Origin: Heliocybe sulcata
Taxonomy: Eukaryota; Basidiomycota; Agaricomycetes; Gloeophyllales; Gloeophyllaceae
Reading direction: 5' to 3'
NCBI GenBank assembly: GCA_004369045.1
Contig: ML213513.1
Coordinates: forward strand, 186,001-250,000
DNA: 64,000 bases
Numbering within the stretch: the stretch's first letter is position 1; every line of letters begins with the position of its first letter. This document shows, piece by piece, positions 1-11,640 of the stretch. Position numbers and translations under genes: made by a program. The notes beneath the pieces were generated by a model. That model was not told the origin of the DNA. It did not search any database and was given only the letters and a program-made list of their open reading frames with translations.

Positions 1-846
1 CTTTGCGACGGTGATTCAGTTCTGTCTGGCCTGCGGGAAGGCGCCCGTGACTTTGGGAATTGCAGAGGCCCGGACCCCGGACTCCCACTGCAGTGGCTCC
101 GCTCCCGCGAACATTATTTCTCATGATCAACATGTGGACGTTGAACGTCGAACGGCGAAACCTTCAAGGCCTTCGGATTCCTCAAATCCAGCTCACCTGC
201 ACAGACGACTGCCCTGGTGCGCCGAATGCCCGGGTCACTGGCAGACCGATGCCTTTCTTTGCTTTTTTGTGCTGTAGCTTGGGCAAACCAGAGCTAGCCG
301 AACAGGACCAAGTTTTAATTACGTTGTGGGCGCGCTGCACGACCACCGCACTGGTGCGACTTGACCGAGCTTGGTCTCATTCCCAAGGCATATCCTCGTT
401 CCGTCTCTTCCTTACCTCCGATGCGGACTCTAGCGCGACGCGGGAGGAAGGTCCTCACGGCATTGACCCTGACCTCATGGAGCGCCAATGTCAACGCTAA
501 TCATCCCCTCCGTAATCCGACCGCAATTTGCATATACACGCATTCACCGCTTTATGTGACTCTATTTAATCCGCCTATCCACATACAGCGGAGTTCCAGA
601 GTCTGGGACCCGCGGGTACCGTCAACAGCTCTCTTCTAGCCTGAAGAACCCGTTCACGGGATTTAGCGACCACAGAGATATGCTCGAATAATCGGCAACG
701 GGCTTCACGGAGTTCTGCTCTAAACCGAGGACTCTGGTGACTTATCTTCGGGTTATCCGTTGCTTATAACGCGGCGTACACCTACGAGACCACTCGGATA
801 CTGTCCGCTTCTTCCACTCCTGTTGGATTAGATACCGCGGCTGGAC
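1..846. other. Upstream region of the P450 gene, no gene recognised
   Basis: Open frames here are short, overlap one another on the same strand and match no family I know. The last 100 bases before the P450 start contain AT-rich stretches (around 760-770) that could serve as core promoter. I see no RNA gene or repeat. Confidence 0.4.
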
Positions 847-3017
847 ATGCTCTCTACGTTTTCGGCTATACTACTTGCGGTTGCTGCCATGGTACTTTGG
901 CCTCGTAGACGTTCCCGAAGTAGTCACGTCAACCCGCTACGCCTGCCTTTCCCTCCGGGCCCGAAAGGTCTACCGTTGCTCGGGAATCTCCTTGACCTGC
1001 CTCTGGAGGACCAGCATCTTACCTTCCATGAATGGTCAAAACAGTATCGTACGTACTTTACAGCATCTGTATCAGTAAAAGTGAAGGCATAAATTATCTT
1101 ACAGGTGACATCATGCATGTCGATGTCCTCGGACAGCATATCATCATCCTTGATTCTCTCCAAAAAGCTTCCGACTTCTTCGACAAAAAGTCCTCTATTT
1201 ACTCAAGTCGAAGCCGCATGCCCATGCTCATTGAACTGTGAGTGGAAACAAGGCTCTTACGTGTGCATCGGTCTTCCTTATACATACGACTGCGTACAGA
1301 ATGGGATGGGACTGGGACTTCGCACTGATGCCGTATGGTGAAACTTGGCGGAAGGAGAGGAGATCGTTCCATCAGCACTTTCACCAAGGCGTTGTCGACA
1401 AGTATCAGCCGCAACAACTGCGCGAAGCACGCAGATGTCTCACTCGCCTCCTCGCCGATCCTGACGACTTTTTGCATCACATCCGCCAGTAAGTACTCTC
1501 ATATTGCTCCGAAGTGCTTGAAGATTTAACCCACGAGTAGTACGTTTGCTGCATCTGTCATGAGCATAGCTTATGGCATCGAGGTCTCTGACCGAGACGA
1601 CCCATATATCACAACAGCAGAAATAGCGATCGGAAGTCTATCGGAGACGAGTGTCCCTGGAGCATTTCTCGTCAACAACGTGCCAATACGTGAGCAACAT
1701 GATATGGCTTTTTCCGTCAGGAACCCCATAATGGATTGCGATTATAGTAAAGTATGTTCCTCCCTGGTTCCCCGGTGCTGGGTTCCGTAAGAAGGCCGAG
1801 TACTGGCGGAAGGTGGGAGACGAGATGCTCAACAAGCCATTTTATGCTGTTCTGGATGCGATGGTAAGCTTTCTACCACGCCATCATATTTAGTCGAATA
1901 TTAAAATGTTAGGAAGCGTCAAGGAAAAGCTGTACCATCCGTTACTTCCAGCATGCTGCAGAATTTATGCGAGGACGATGATAATACAGAAGCATTGGAG
2001 ATCATCAAGCACACCGGAGCCGCAGCCTATTCTGGTGAGTCGGCATGTCATCGTCCGATTATTGACCGCTTGATCAACTATCTATCTCATCGCATCCGGT
2101 CTGTTAGCTGGTGCCGATACTGTGCGTACTGAACCTTATTAACAACGATTCCATTGCTGAACCCATTTATAGACTGTTTCGGCTGTGCAGACGTTCTTCC
2201 TGGCCATGGCTAAGCATCCAGAGGTACAGAAACGTGCCCAGGCCGAGATAGATTCAGTCGTCGGATCCAATAGACTGCCGGAGTTCGCTGATCGACCCCA
2301 CCTCCCGTACACCAACGCGATGGTACTTGAAACATTACGATGGCAGCCGGTCACGCCTCTGGGTACGCGACCCTTTGTATTTCTATACTGTGAGTTGACG
2401 TCTGGATTCGGTCTGATAGCCTTCCCGCACACTTCCACTGAAGATGATGAATATGAGGGCTACTTCGTCCCGAAGGGGTCGATGATCTTTGGGAACGCCT
2501 GGTGAGCATCATGGGAATATTCAATCGTGTCACTGTGATCTTATGAGCGGGTCTAGGGCTATACTGCATGATCCAATAGAATATCCAGATCCCGAGGAAT
2601 TCAAGCCTGAGCGATTCCTGAAAGATGGCCAGCTCAACCCGAACGTGAGGGATCCAAGTGTTGCGGCATTCGGTTTCGGAAGACGGTGAGACAAACCGGT
2701 GTGGTGCTCCGGTTTCCTGCGATTTACGGCCCGTGCAGTATTTGCCCCGGGAGGTTCTTGAGCGACCGGGCCATGTTTTGCGTCCTATCGTCCATCTTGG
2801 CTGTCTTTGACATTCTGCCTCCACTGGACAAGAATGGGATGGCAGTGCCTCTCAAACCAGCTATGACACCTGGTATTGTTCGGTGAGGAAGTCAACGTGG
2901 AAGTATCCTTGTTGTGTTAATGTGTTACCCAGGATGCCCGTTCCCTTCAAATGCGTTATAAAGCCAAGATCTTCGGCTGCGGTTGCACTGATTCATGCTC
3001 ATGGTGATGAGTGTTAG
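847..3017 (+). CDS. Cytochrome P450 monooxygenase, multi-exon, complete
   Basis: Microsomal haem-thiolate monooxygenase, of the kind basidiomycetes expand for secondary metabolism and xenobiotic oxidation. The N-terminus is a short membrane anchor followed by the proline-rich hinge (PFPPGPKGLPLLGNLLD). The oxygen-binding I-helix AGADTTVSA is formed across introns near 2033-2174, the K-helix ExxR reads ETLRW at about 2330, and the haem loop FGFGRRICPGR is formed across an intron at about 2687-2739, giving the cysteine ligand. About 12 exons with 45-75 bp introns all join in frame by eye. A final small exon after the intron near 2885-2932 ends ...HAHGDEC at 3017. The style resembles O-methylsterigmatocystin oxidoreductase-like basidiomycete CYPs; substrate unknown. 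The neighbour downstream is a 7TM gene, and no biosynthetic cluster is evident. Confidence 0.93.
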
Positions 3018-4291
3018 TGTATGTACGGTAGGCAACATACAGGACGATCACATTGCTAGGAATCGAACTTCAAGATAATTCGGGATGCGCAAGCAGCTCG
3101 TTTGTGTGTCTAGTAGCCTCTTCTATCGCTGCATCGACATCCGTTGGAGGCCCTGGACCCTGTAGGCAGGATTTTGGCTCGCCTTGCGGCGTCGGCCTAA
3201 GTCCAAGGACGTGCCCGTCCCGATTACGAAATGCGGTCCTTCTAGCAGATAGCAGAAATCGTCCAATCGATCTTGACTACCCCAGATTCAAGCTATCATA
3301 TTGCAGAACTCCTTCTCCGGCAGGGTCTCTTTCTTTAAGCTGCCAGGTCTCGATGACTGTACGTCTTCATTTACGCTTTTCCAAACCCTCGTTGACGATG
3401 GCGACTACGGCACGGCTGTGTAGCGGTCGATACTCTCAGGGCAAGGTGTTTCATGGGGCTGAGCACCAGCTGACGAGGATAGGTGTCGGTGCCTTCCCAC
3501 TTAAGGTGTTTTTGACTGTCAGCCTTCAAAACCTCGAGCTCAAGATCGAGGCTACTAGTGACGATAGCGCTATACATAATAATCGCTGTCAGAAGGTAAA
3601 ATAAAGTGCTTATCAAGTTCTATTACTCAGCACGAGGGCCCTGGTGAACCGTGAAGCACGATCTGATGCTTCTTATACAATATCCCTTAGGGCTCCAATC
3701 TTGAATCTTGCGCCGGGACCCACAGTGGTACTGTCCAGAGACGGAAATGATAGGTGGAGAAGGCGATGGGGTTCCATTCTTGTGCCAAACAAGGTTTTCC
3801 GTCAGTTGACAACTCACATTGCCGCTTATTACGCCTGCGACAGGTGTGGCCGTTACCACCGGTCTCGGTACTGCTTTCGAGCACGCAGGTTTCAACGACA
3901 TTGCATTGTGCATTGCATTTATGCTCATCATCTGGTCTGTGTCTGGACCGTCGCGGTCGACAGAGTAAATGCCCGGCGGCCTCGGCGTCCACTCCGCTTT
4001 CGGGCTCATTGTGCTTCGCCGTAGGCTAAGGAAGCAAGCTCAGAAAAGGAACCGAGCCGTCTTTCAAGCCCTCGCGAGAAGTTGCAGGAGCGCTATGGCT
4101 TGCTACAGCCAATCGCGATCTGTTTTCAATACACGCTCGTGTTTCGACCCTGGATGCGGCGAAGTGGACGGACTCGTATTTCGCTTGCCATTTTCGAACA
4201 GCTGTTGACATTGTTCCCCCATAAATACGCGCGCACAACCTGCGTCCATGGATTCCGCAACGGCTGGGATTGACACGACGTCCTGATCGCA
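3018..4291. other. Intergenic, with a possible decayed reverse-strand gene
   Basis: On the reverse strand a frame from 3616 starts with a hydrophobic anchor-like segment and continues WEGTDTYPRQL. This loosely recalls the stem region of UstYa-like (DUF3328) proteins, but I cannot find the HxxHC motifs. Another reverse-strand fragment near 3060-3230 (DVDAAIEEATRHTNELLA) reads like real protein but cannot be joined to it with confidence. The remainder (3620-4291) is probably the promoter region of the next gene. Confidence 0.25.
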
Positions 4292-6184
4292 ATGTCTGCG
4301 CTGACCTTGGACAACTCGCTCGGGGCTCTCTTCCTAGGGATCCTCGTATCTGCAATTCTCTTTGGCGTCACGAATGCACAGGCCTTTCTTTATTTTCATC
4401 AATGCAAAAGAGACCCGTTGTTGCTAAAGTCGTCGGTATGTCCGATGGTCGACGTTCAGTGGCTACGCTAATTGTTGTTCCAACTTATAGATAGCTGTGC
4501 TATGGTACTATTCTTATCCTCGACCGTTTCTGCCTTTCTAACATAGTTGTCTTGGCTTATGTGAAGGCTTATCGACATTCTACATCTAGTATTTATTGGC
4601 CGGACGTTTTATTGGTACGCGGTCTCGCATTTCGCCAATCTCACCGTCCTTCAATATACAACATGGTCTGTGTTCCCCTGCATTGTCTCATCCTGTCGTT
4701 GACGCAACCTTGCAGGAGTCTAACGGTACGTTTTTTCGAACCTTTTCGCCTCTATGACGACGAGCTCATGCCTGCCAGGTCCAAGTCATCATCACCGTGC
4801 GTGTCCTTGTTATATCGTCTACAAAGTCTAATCTCCTCCTAGGGCATCAGTAATCTGATTGCCAGAGGGTGCGCATGCCATCTCCCTTTGAAATCTAGAC
4901 ACTCAAATCCGTATACTGGGTCAGAATATTCCTGGAACGAATCTGGAGACGTGGGTTCCATGCACTCCTGCTCGCAGAACGACCCTGAATCCCTGCAGTT
5001 TACACCAGGAAACGCTATATTGCGCTCATAATCGTAAGCCCCACGCATTTTTTACTACAATGAACGCAATGTGAGAGACAATCGCTAGGCTGTACCAGCA
5101 TTCTTTATCTTTGGTATGTCGCCGAGTCGTGTTGGCAGTTACAGTCTCTCACACGCATCCTTGCTCCCAGTGCTCGATTTAGGTGAGCCTATCTTGCGCA
5201 GAGTGTGAATCTGAAAGCAGCCACTAAGCTCATCTAGTATACGCCGCTGAAGCGTAAGAGCTCTCTTCACACCTTTATGACTGAATCTCACAACCCGCGC
5301 AGGCAGCAGGCGAATTCCCTTGGCGGATACAAAAAGTTGACCGTGAGTCTCGTCAGCGCAACTTTGCTTACAAACATGGTCAACCGGCGCTGGCGGACAG
5401 TGGATGATGTATCTCGTTTACGCATGCGCCATGCTCACCGACTGCACGATCGCTGTCATGAACACGTCGCTGCTCAAGCGGAGCAGAGCGGATGCCAGAC
5501 CGTGAGTCCAACGCCCCCAGCGCGCGCTTCGTCTTCGTCGCTGACCGCGTGCAGGCTGGACGTTCCGAATACCTTGGTCCTGTATGCTGTCAACACCGGC
5601 GTGATCTCTGGGTGAGCGATTCCTTGACCAACTACGCTGGTACCGTGATCTGAGATCTCCGCTGCACAGCCTCTGTTCGGCGTGCATATTCCTGACCGTA
5701 AGCCTCCCCTCCACACTAGCCATTCCTCACTTATATATCGAGTTACCCTTCCAGTATGTGATCATGCCGCGAAACCTCATCTCCGTCGGCTTCGGCTTCG
5801 TACTCGGGAAGAGTACGTTTATTCTCCCGCCTGCGCACGTTCGAACTGAACTGAAAGCCTCCCCGTTTTCAGTCTACTTCAACGCCCTCCTAGCCTCTCT
5901 CAACGCCCGCGCCTCTCCCAAACCCGAGGTCGTGCCTACGGTCAACATGGCGCCAGGCTCGGCCCCTCGTCCGCGCCACCACCCGCGGCCGCCCGCGAAC
6001 AACTTCACCATCAGCGCGTCCCAGGTACGCCCGCCTCCCTCTCTCTCTCCCACTCTCACGCTCACGGGATGAGCTTTTACATACGTAGATGCCTGGTGAG
6101 GGCGAGCCGATCGCGATCAACATCGAGACGGTGACGGAGCAGAAGGTGGACACGCTGGTGCGCGGGTTGTCTGGTGATTATTGA
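4292..6184 (+). CDS. DUF6534-type seven-transmembrane protein
   Basis: Membrane protein of the basidiomycete-specific 7TM group around DUF6534, with no established function. The first exon reads MSALTLDNSLGALFLGIL, then ...GVTNAQAFLYF, the standard first helix of the family. Later exons give RLIDILHLVFIGRTFYW, VQVIITGISNLIARG, KRYIALIIAVPAFFIFG and MMYLVYACAMLTDCTIAV. The DUF6534 core is VPNTLVLYAVNTGVISG, followed by PRNLISVGFGFVLGKIYFNALLASLNAR. The C-terminal tail is polar and proline-rich and ends at 6184. About ten short exons are needed. The junctions between about 4860 and 5300 are the least certain, but I see no clear lesion. It is distant from the four copies further on. Confidence 0.8.
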
Positions 6185-7256
6185 TGGTGGTTCCGATCGC
6201 GCGTTCGAAGCCGGCTAGGAAGTGGTCAGCAAGGAGGACTAGGACTGAGGGCGGGTCTATGTATAGGTGCCGTGAATTTGCCTAGCAATGAACTTTGGGC
6301 GCATCGTCTTTGATAGCAAGCCTGAGTGTCCGGGGCGTGTTGACGCTATATCCTACGGACTGGGATATCGATAAGTTTCGGGTGTAAAGAACAGCGTATC
6401 CGCAGCTAATCAAGCAACATCTCTCTCTCTGCGCATTGCTCGAGCTCGAGACAACGGGCGCGCGTTTTGCAGCTCGTCCAAACATGCCACTGCGGAACCT
6501 TCCCGTACGCATGCCACACGAGGTGCAGAGATACGTACCTAGACAAGCACGAGCACCAGGATCGTCCAATCTAACATCCGAAGTTCCGAACGGCGAAACA
6601 CGAATAAAGTCAGGCAGGCTTGTATATACGATGCCCAGTCGCAGAATGTCTCCAGGATTGAAATTCAGATCCAGAGTCGAAGCAAGAAACTTGCACTCGC
6701 TGGGACTTAATGCTGATCCAAATCTCCTGGGCCGAACACAGCGTATCTCTCCAAGCACACGCAAACCAATAACCACAATCATAAATCATTCTCTACACAG
6801 AGTCATACCATTTCATAAACCGTCGTCTAGTCATCATCATCAAGTCCGAACCGAGGGCCAAGTCCAACCAGCCCAGCCGTTCACCTGCCTCGAGACATAT
6901 TCTTCAACTCGTAGTGTAATTTTAGACGTGCACCCTAGGAATCCATCTCAATCAGCCCCGAGTCTTGTAAAAGGCACAAGTGTGCTCACCTTCTATCACC
7001 CACCCACCCACTCGTCACTCGCAAAAAGAAGAAAAAAAAGGAGAGGGAATGAGAACAGTAAGCTACAACGAGACGGGTATAAACCACCAAATCTCAGAAA
7101 AATTAGACACGAGTAGTACACTATATACGAAATCCGACAGCACGACAAAGCGAAACCAGAGCCACAAAACACGAAAACTAGACAAACCACGAGAACCACG
7201 CGATAAGTTACCCATCCAGCGCACGATCCAAGTCGCTTTTCCCCACCCACCCCTCC
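6185..7256. other. Intergenic between convergent genes, no gene recognised
   Basis: This separates the forward 7TM gene from the reverse RING gene, so it should hold both 3' ends. Open frames of up to 226 codons exist on both strands but show low-complexity or arbitrary composition and no domain. Sequence from about 6980 to 7230 is A-rich on the top strand. Confidence 0.35.
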
Positions 7257-8590
7257 TCATGACACAGCAACCCCCTTATACCCCGCACTACTACTCCTCA
7301 CCAACCCCCCTCCCCCTGCCCCTCCCCTCACACCAGGTGGTATCCACCGCTCATGCTGCCCCCCTCCTCCCCGCGCCTCGTCGCTCGAGCTCCTGACCAA
7401 CCGCGCAGGAGGCGTCGGCGTGACGGACGAGCTCCTGACCAGCCTCGCAGGAGGCGTCGGAGCGGCGGACGTGGGGCGTGACAAAGGCGCGGGCGCGGGT
7501 GTGCGGGTCGAACGCGTGGGCGAGGTCGGCGTGCTGCGGGAAGGCGGGCGCGCCAGTCGTGTTGTAGAGGCGGTTTGCACGCTCGATTGCGGTCTCGCCG
7601 GGGTCGTCTGCACGCTTGAGGCGGGCCGCGTCGGGCTCGATTGTGGTCTCGGTGGGGACGTGCGCGCGGGGGGTTTCGGCGTGGACAGGCGGAAGTTGGA
7701 TTGCAAGAGCTGTTGGTGGAGCGACGTCGTGCGCGCGGCAGAGGCGGAGGCGCTCGCGGAGGAGGAGAGCGGGCGCGGGAGGGGCGGGTAGGGCGGGGTG
7801 GGGTAGGATGTGGGGGAGGTAGGATGTGAGGGAGGGGCGAGCGTGGATGCAGGGCGGGAGTAGGTCGCGCTTGCGGTCGAGAGGGGCGTCATGCTCGCGG
7901 TGGACAACGCACTGGGGGCTTTCGCACTCTTTACTCTTTCCAGCTCCGCCTTTAACGCAGCCAACTCGGTCTCCAGTTTAGACTTTGAGATCGACATGTC
8001 GTCAATCTGCGCGCGCAACGCCGCCGTTGTCTGCGCATGGCCGATGTGGTTGCTCAATATCGCGCGGAGGAGCGCCGCGGATAGATGGAGGCTCTCCGTT
8101 TGCTCCGTATTGCTGTTGCGCGCGAGCCAGGCGCGGAGGGTGTCGTGCAACGCGCGGACCTCGTGGACGCTGCACTTTCGTTGGGCGACTTTGGCGACTT
8201 GGGCTTCGAGCATCTTGGCGCCGAGGGGCTGGTAGACGATGGTGTCTTCTTGATCTAGGGGGTTGGATTCGATGGAGGAGAGGGGGCGCGGGGGGGAGTG
8301 GGGGCGCGAGGGGGAGGGGGAGGCGAAGTCGACGCGGATGAGGCGGATGGAGGCGGCGGTGAAGGGGTCCCTGCAGAAGGGACACGTCGGGGAGAGGCGC
8401 GGGGACGTCTTTTCGACGATGGCGGTGCAGCAGGCGCCACAAAAAACATGGCCTACTCTCTGGGTTAGTAAAAGTAAAAAAAGATTGTGAGGCGAGAGGG
8501 CGCACCGCAGGCTATCGAATGGGGTCGCCGGTTTGGGCTGTACTCCTCTGCGCAGACGTCGCATACGGAACCGGCGTTGAAGGTGAGCAT
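7257..8590 (-). CDS. RING-finger protein with coiled coil and Ser/Pro-rich tail
   Basis: Probable E3 ubiquitin ligase. Translation starts at 8590 (MLTFNAGSVCDVCAEEY). A C3HC4 RING is completed across a short intron at about 8460-8507: CDVC, then ACGHVFCGAC, then CPFC. A helical segment around 8000-7900 (IDDMSISKSKLETELAAL...) looks like a coiled coil. The C-terminal third is disordered, rich in Ser, Pro, Thr and Ala, with near-identical repeats of PPARLVRSSS and several ARPQSS units. Small N-terminal RING proteins of this layout are common in Agaricomycetes. The RING is clear; substrates cannot be inferred. Confidence 0.85.
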
Positions 8591-10970
8591 GGTGGGGTGG
8601 CGGGCGGCAACGGCATGAGGGGGTTTCTGCTGGGCGCGGGGGAGGAGGGAGGGGCAATAAATACTCGGACGGTTTCCGCTTTGGGACGGGTTGTTTTTGC
8701 CCTAGACCGCAGCGCCAAACACGCGCAAATTGGGCGGGCTCGAGGCTGCTGCCAGCTTCATTTCGTGAGCCACCTTTCTCCAGGCTTAGGATTAATGCTC
8801 TGGGGTGTGGAGGTAAGTTGGTGAGGGTGCTGGGGGCGTTGGGGAGGGAGATGGGGGACGCGTAGAGGGAGGGCGGGGTTAGGGTTCGTGGCGACTGCCT
8901 AGTCGGACCAGAACACCGACGCCCTCTGCTCATATCACCGACGTTTTCAGGGACACCTTGTCCTCTCTTGTCGGGAGCGGATCCATGAAACGGCATCGGA
9001 CCTTGCATCACTCGCCTTTTCCCATCCAGTTGTTTGCTATCACAACTCTCGTTGTTCCATTACGTTCTCACCGACACTGCCATTTCATTATCTGCCGCAG
9101 CATTCCATATCACACCCACCCGCCCGCTACCTCCGAGCACTTGAAATCTGCTAGTAGACTGCTACACTGCGCGCCATGACTGACTCATTCACGTCATGCT
9201 CATTAATAGCCCGCCGTCCTTATCATGAACCTTCCTATCATTAGACTCGGAAGGCTTACCTATGAACGAATGCGGGAACAGTAAGTAACCTATTCGCTCA
9301 TGACGCGTCGTCGGACGGATCCAGAGGACTCGGATATAGCTCACCCATGGACCCACTTCCACTTGGCCTTCGTGGCGTCCACGTCCACTCACTCACTTGG
9401 CTAGCGTATCTAGGCTGCCTCGCGCTCTTTCCACTGCCTCGCCGTGTGGTTGACCATACCTCTGGAGCTTGCGGTGATTCCCTTCAACCGGTCTAGATAT
9501 CCCCGAGCCTCGACTGGACTGCGGCCTATCGCCCTCACCCCAGTTCAACCCCCTCGACCGCTGCACTGGGTCCCAAGACTCGACGGTCAAGACGCCGCTA
9601 CATCGATAAGTCGCCGGTGTACTGGCTCTCCCACTCATCCTTACCAGATCCCGGGCCCGTGCATACCGGCCCTGTCCGTCGGAGCGGACCTCATTTCACC
9701 ATGCCTCTTGCAACTCACTCTAGCCTCCGCGTGTGCCCCTCCATTCGTTCTGCGTATCCTCGGAGGAGCGTCGACTCCTGCCAAACTGCGCTCAGAGCGG
9801 CACGTTCATTAATTAACCACTCCGCCGGTCAAGAGTACGCGGGGCTGGACTTACGGGGTGGACTGGATACTGGTGTCTCGTTCCGCTCTGTTGGTCTCTC
9901 GTCATACATCCCCCAGATCGCGGTCTGCCTGCACCATTGACGGGGCAGTACTATTCGCCTCTGCGTCTCTGCATACGGCCCATCCTCTCGGGCATCTTCC
10001 TACCATCTTCCTCTGGCACCTCCCTACTCGACTCGATCGATACGGATCCGACCCGGTCGAGATCCTCGGCTCATATTGCACCCCGATCGATGGCTGCGCG
10101 TTGTATACCTGCGGACTAGGGTCGCACCAAGACTCATACTATCACCTATCTTCCATCTTCTGGCTCCTCCTACCCCTCCTCCTCCTCTATGTCGGCGAAC
10201 TGATCGGTTTCGCGTGAGCTCTGGTGTTAGACATGGCCGGGCTCGGGCTGCGTGTAGACATTTGCTGGTGGGAGTCAAGGCCTGCGTGCTCTCTCGATCG
10301 CCATGGGACTCGACTGCGGCTTTGTGGTGCATGTGTGGACTGGGCTGGGCGATTGTGATGGACGACAGGGATCGCGCTTGGTTTTGATTTGAGAGAGCTA
10401 GTACTCAAGGGCAGGACACGTTCCACGAGACTGGAGCTGTGGATTTGGCTGGTTTACCGAGAGCGTGGCTGCTGTATCGGGGGCTCGTGTCCTTCCCGTT
10501 CCCTGCTCGTTCATGTTCGAGAAGAAAAGAGAGGAGGGCTCGTGTCTCGACTAAGGATGCTCGGCCGTGTCTCGTGCTTTGGTCAGATATGGACGTTACG
10601 GTGGGGGTTTGTATGCTGTATCGACTAACAATGCTTTCGATTGTCGACGTCCGTCCTTGCCATTCGCTCTCGTATCTCGGCGCAGCAGGCAATGATTAAT
10701 GAACCGCCTGTGGTCAGTCTTTCTCCCAGACTGGCCGGGTATGCGCATCTTGTCCGCGCGTTGGTCGTGTGATGGCGCGCGTTAATCTTCGCTAGGGAAG
10801 CTATATCGACCTGCGCTTTCTTCCCCGCCTGGGATGCGTTCATTGCTCGTGATTGGAGTATCGGCAAGACAGGACCGTCCACGCACCTGTGTGAGGTGTC
10901 GTACGCCCTCTCCCTCGTCCTCGTTGTTTACCTCAGCGTTGGTTCATCTAGCCTACGACATCAGTTCCAG

Positions 10971-11105
10971 CAGTCAATATTATCTTGACTTGGAGAGTTC
11001 TTGAACTACCGACCTTATCTCCTCTCCCCCTAACTCGCGGCCAGCTGAGATTTGATACTATATCTGCACGCGTGCGTCCTCACCTCCCAGCAATACGGCC
11101 TCGCT
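10971..11105. repeat. Diverged direct repeat, unit 1
   Basis: Begins TCAGTCAATATTATCTTGAC and continues with an alternating match to the unit at 11460. Shared blocks are ACTACCG...CTTATCTC, GCTGAGAT, ACTATATC, CTGCACG and CCAGCA.TAC. The two starts lie about 489 bp apart. The unit is non-coding as far as I can see. Confidence 0.6.
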
Positions 11106-11459
11106 CAGGATGTCCAGGCGAGTCAATACATATGCCCGTACATGTTGGGTGCTTCTCATCCTCGCCCCGGTCTTGTGATACAGGGCGCCGGCGGTTACGC
11201 TTCCCTGCGGGAAGGACGTTCTGGCTGTATCCGCCACGACCGATATTCGGAACTGGACGCTGCCCTTCCTTGCTCTTCTTGCTCGCGAGGCTGCGGGTCT
11301 GGTAGGTCAAGTCCTTGCGTTTGGTGCCGTACTCGCTCCTCTCCTTTAACCCGCTTCACCCTGGTAGAGCCTTGATTCATTATTGACTTTATCCACACCA
11401 CGACATCTCCGGGTCTGCTCTGGGTTCCTCGAGGTGTGATATACGATACTTCAGTTTCC

Positions 11460-11640
11460 TCAGTCAATATTATCTTGACCTAGAGATTATCGCACTACCG
11501 TCCTCCTTATCTCACCTCCTCCCAAGCTGCTTCGAAACCGCCTCTTCGCGAGGGACAAGCTGAGATCCGAGTACTATATCCAGCACGATCTGCACGTATC
11601 CACTCTCACTTGTCCTCGCCTCTCCAGCAGTACTTACTTG
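11460..11640. repeat. Diverged direct repeat, unit 2
   Basis: Second copy of the unit at 10971, with the same 20-base opening followed by substitutions and small insertions. The order of conserved blocks is the same in both units, so common origin is more likely than chance. Age and function are unknown. Confidence 0.6.

Noticed and set aside
6282-6782. Reverse open frame of 166 codons
   Set aside because: No domain, arbitrary composition, and placed in the spacer between convergent genes; long open frames of this size occur by chance at this GC content.
9225-10215. Possible membrane-protein gene on the forward strand
   Set aside because: Only short hydrophobic bits (e.g. LLLPLLLLYVGEL near 10165) without splice continuity or a known motif.
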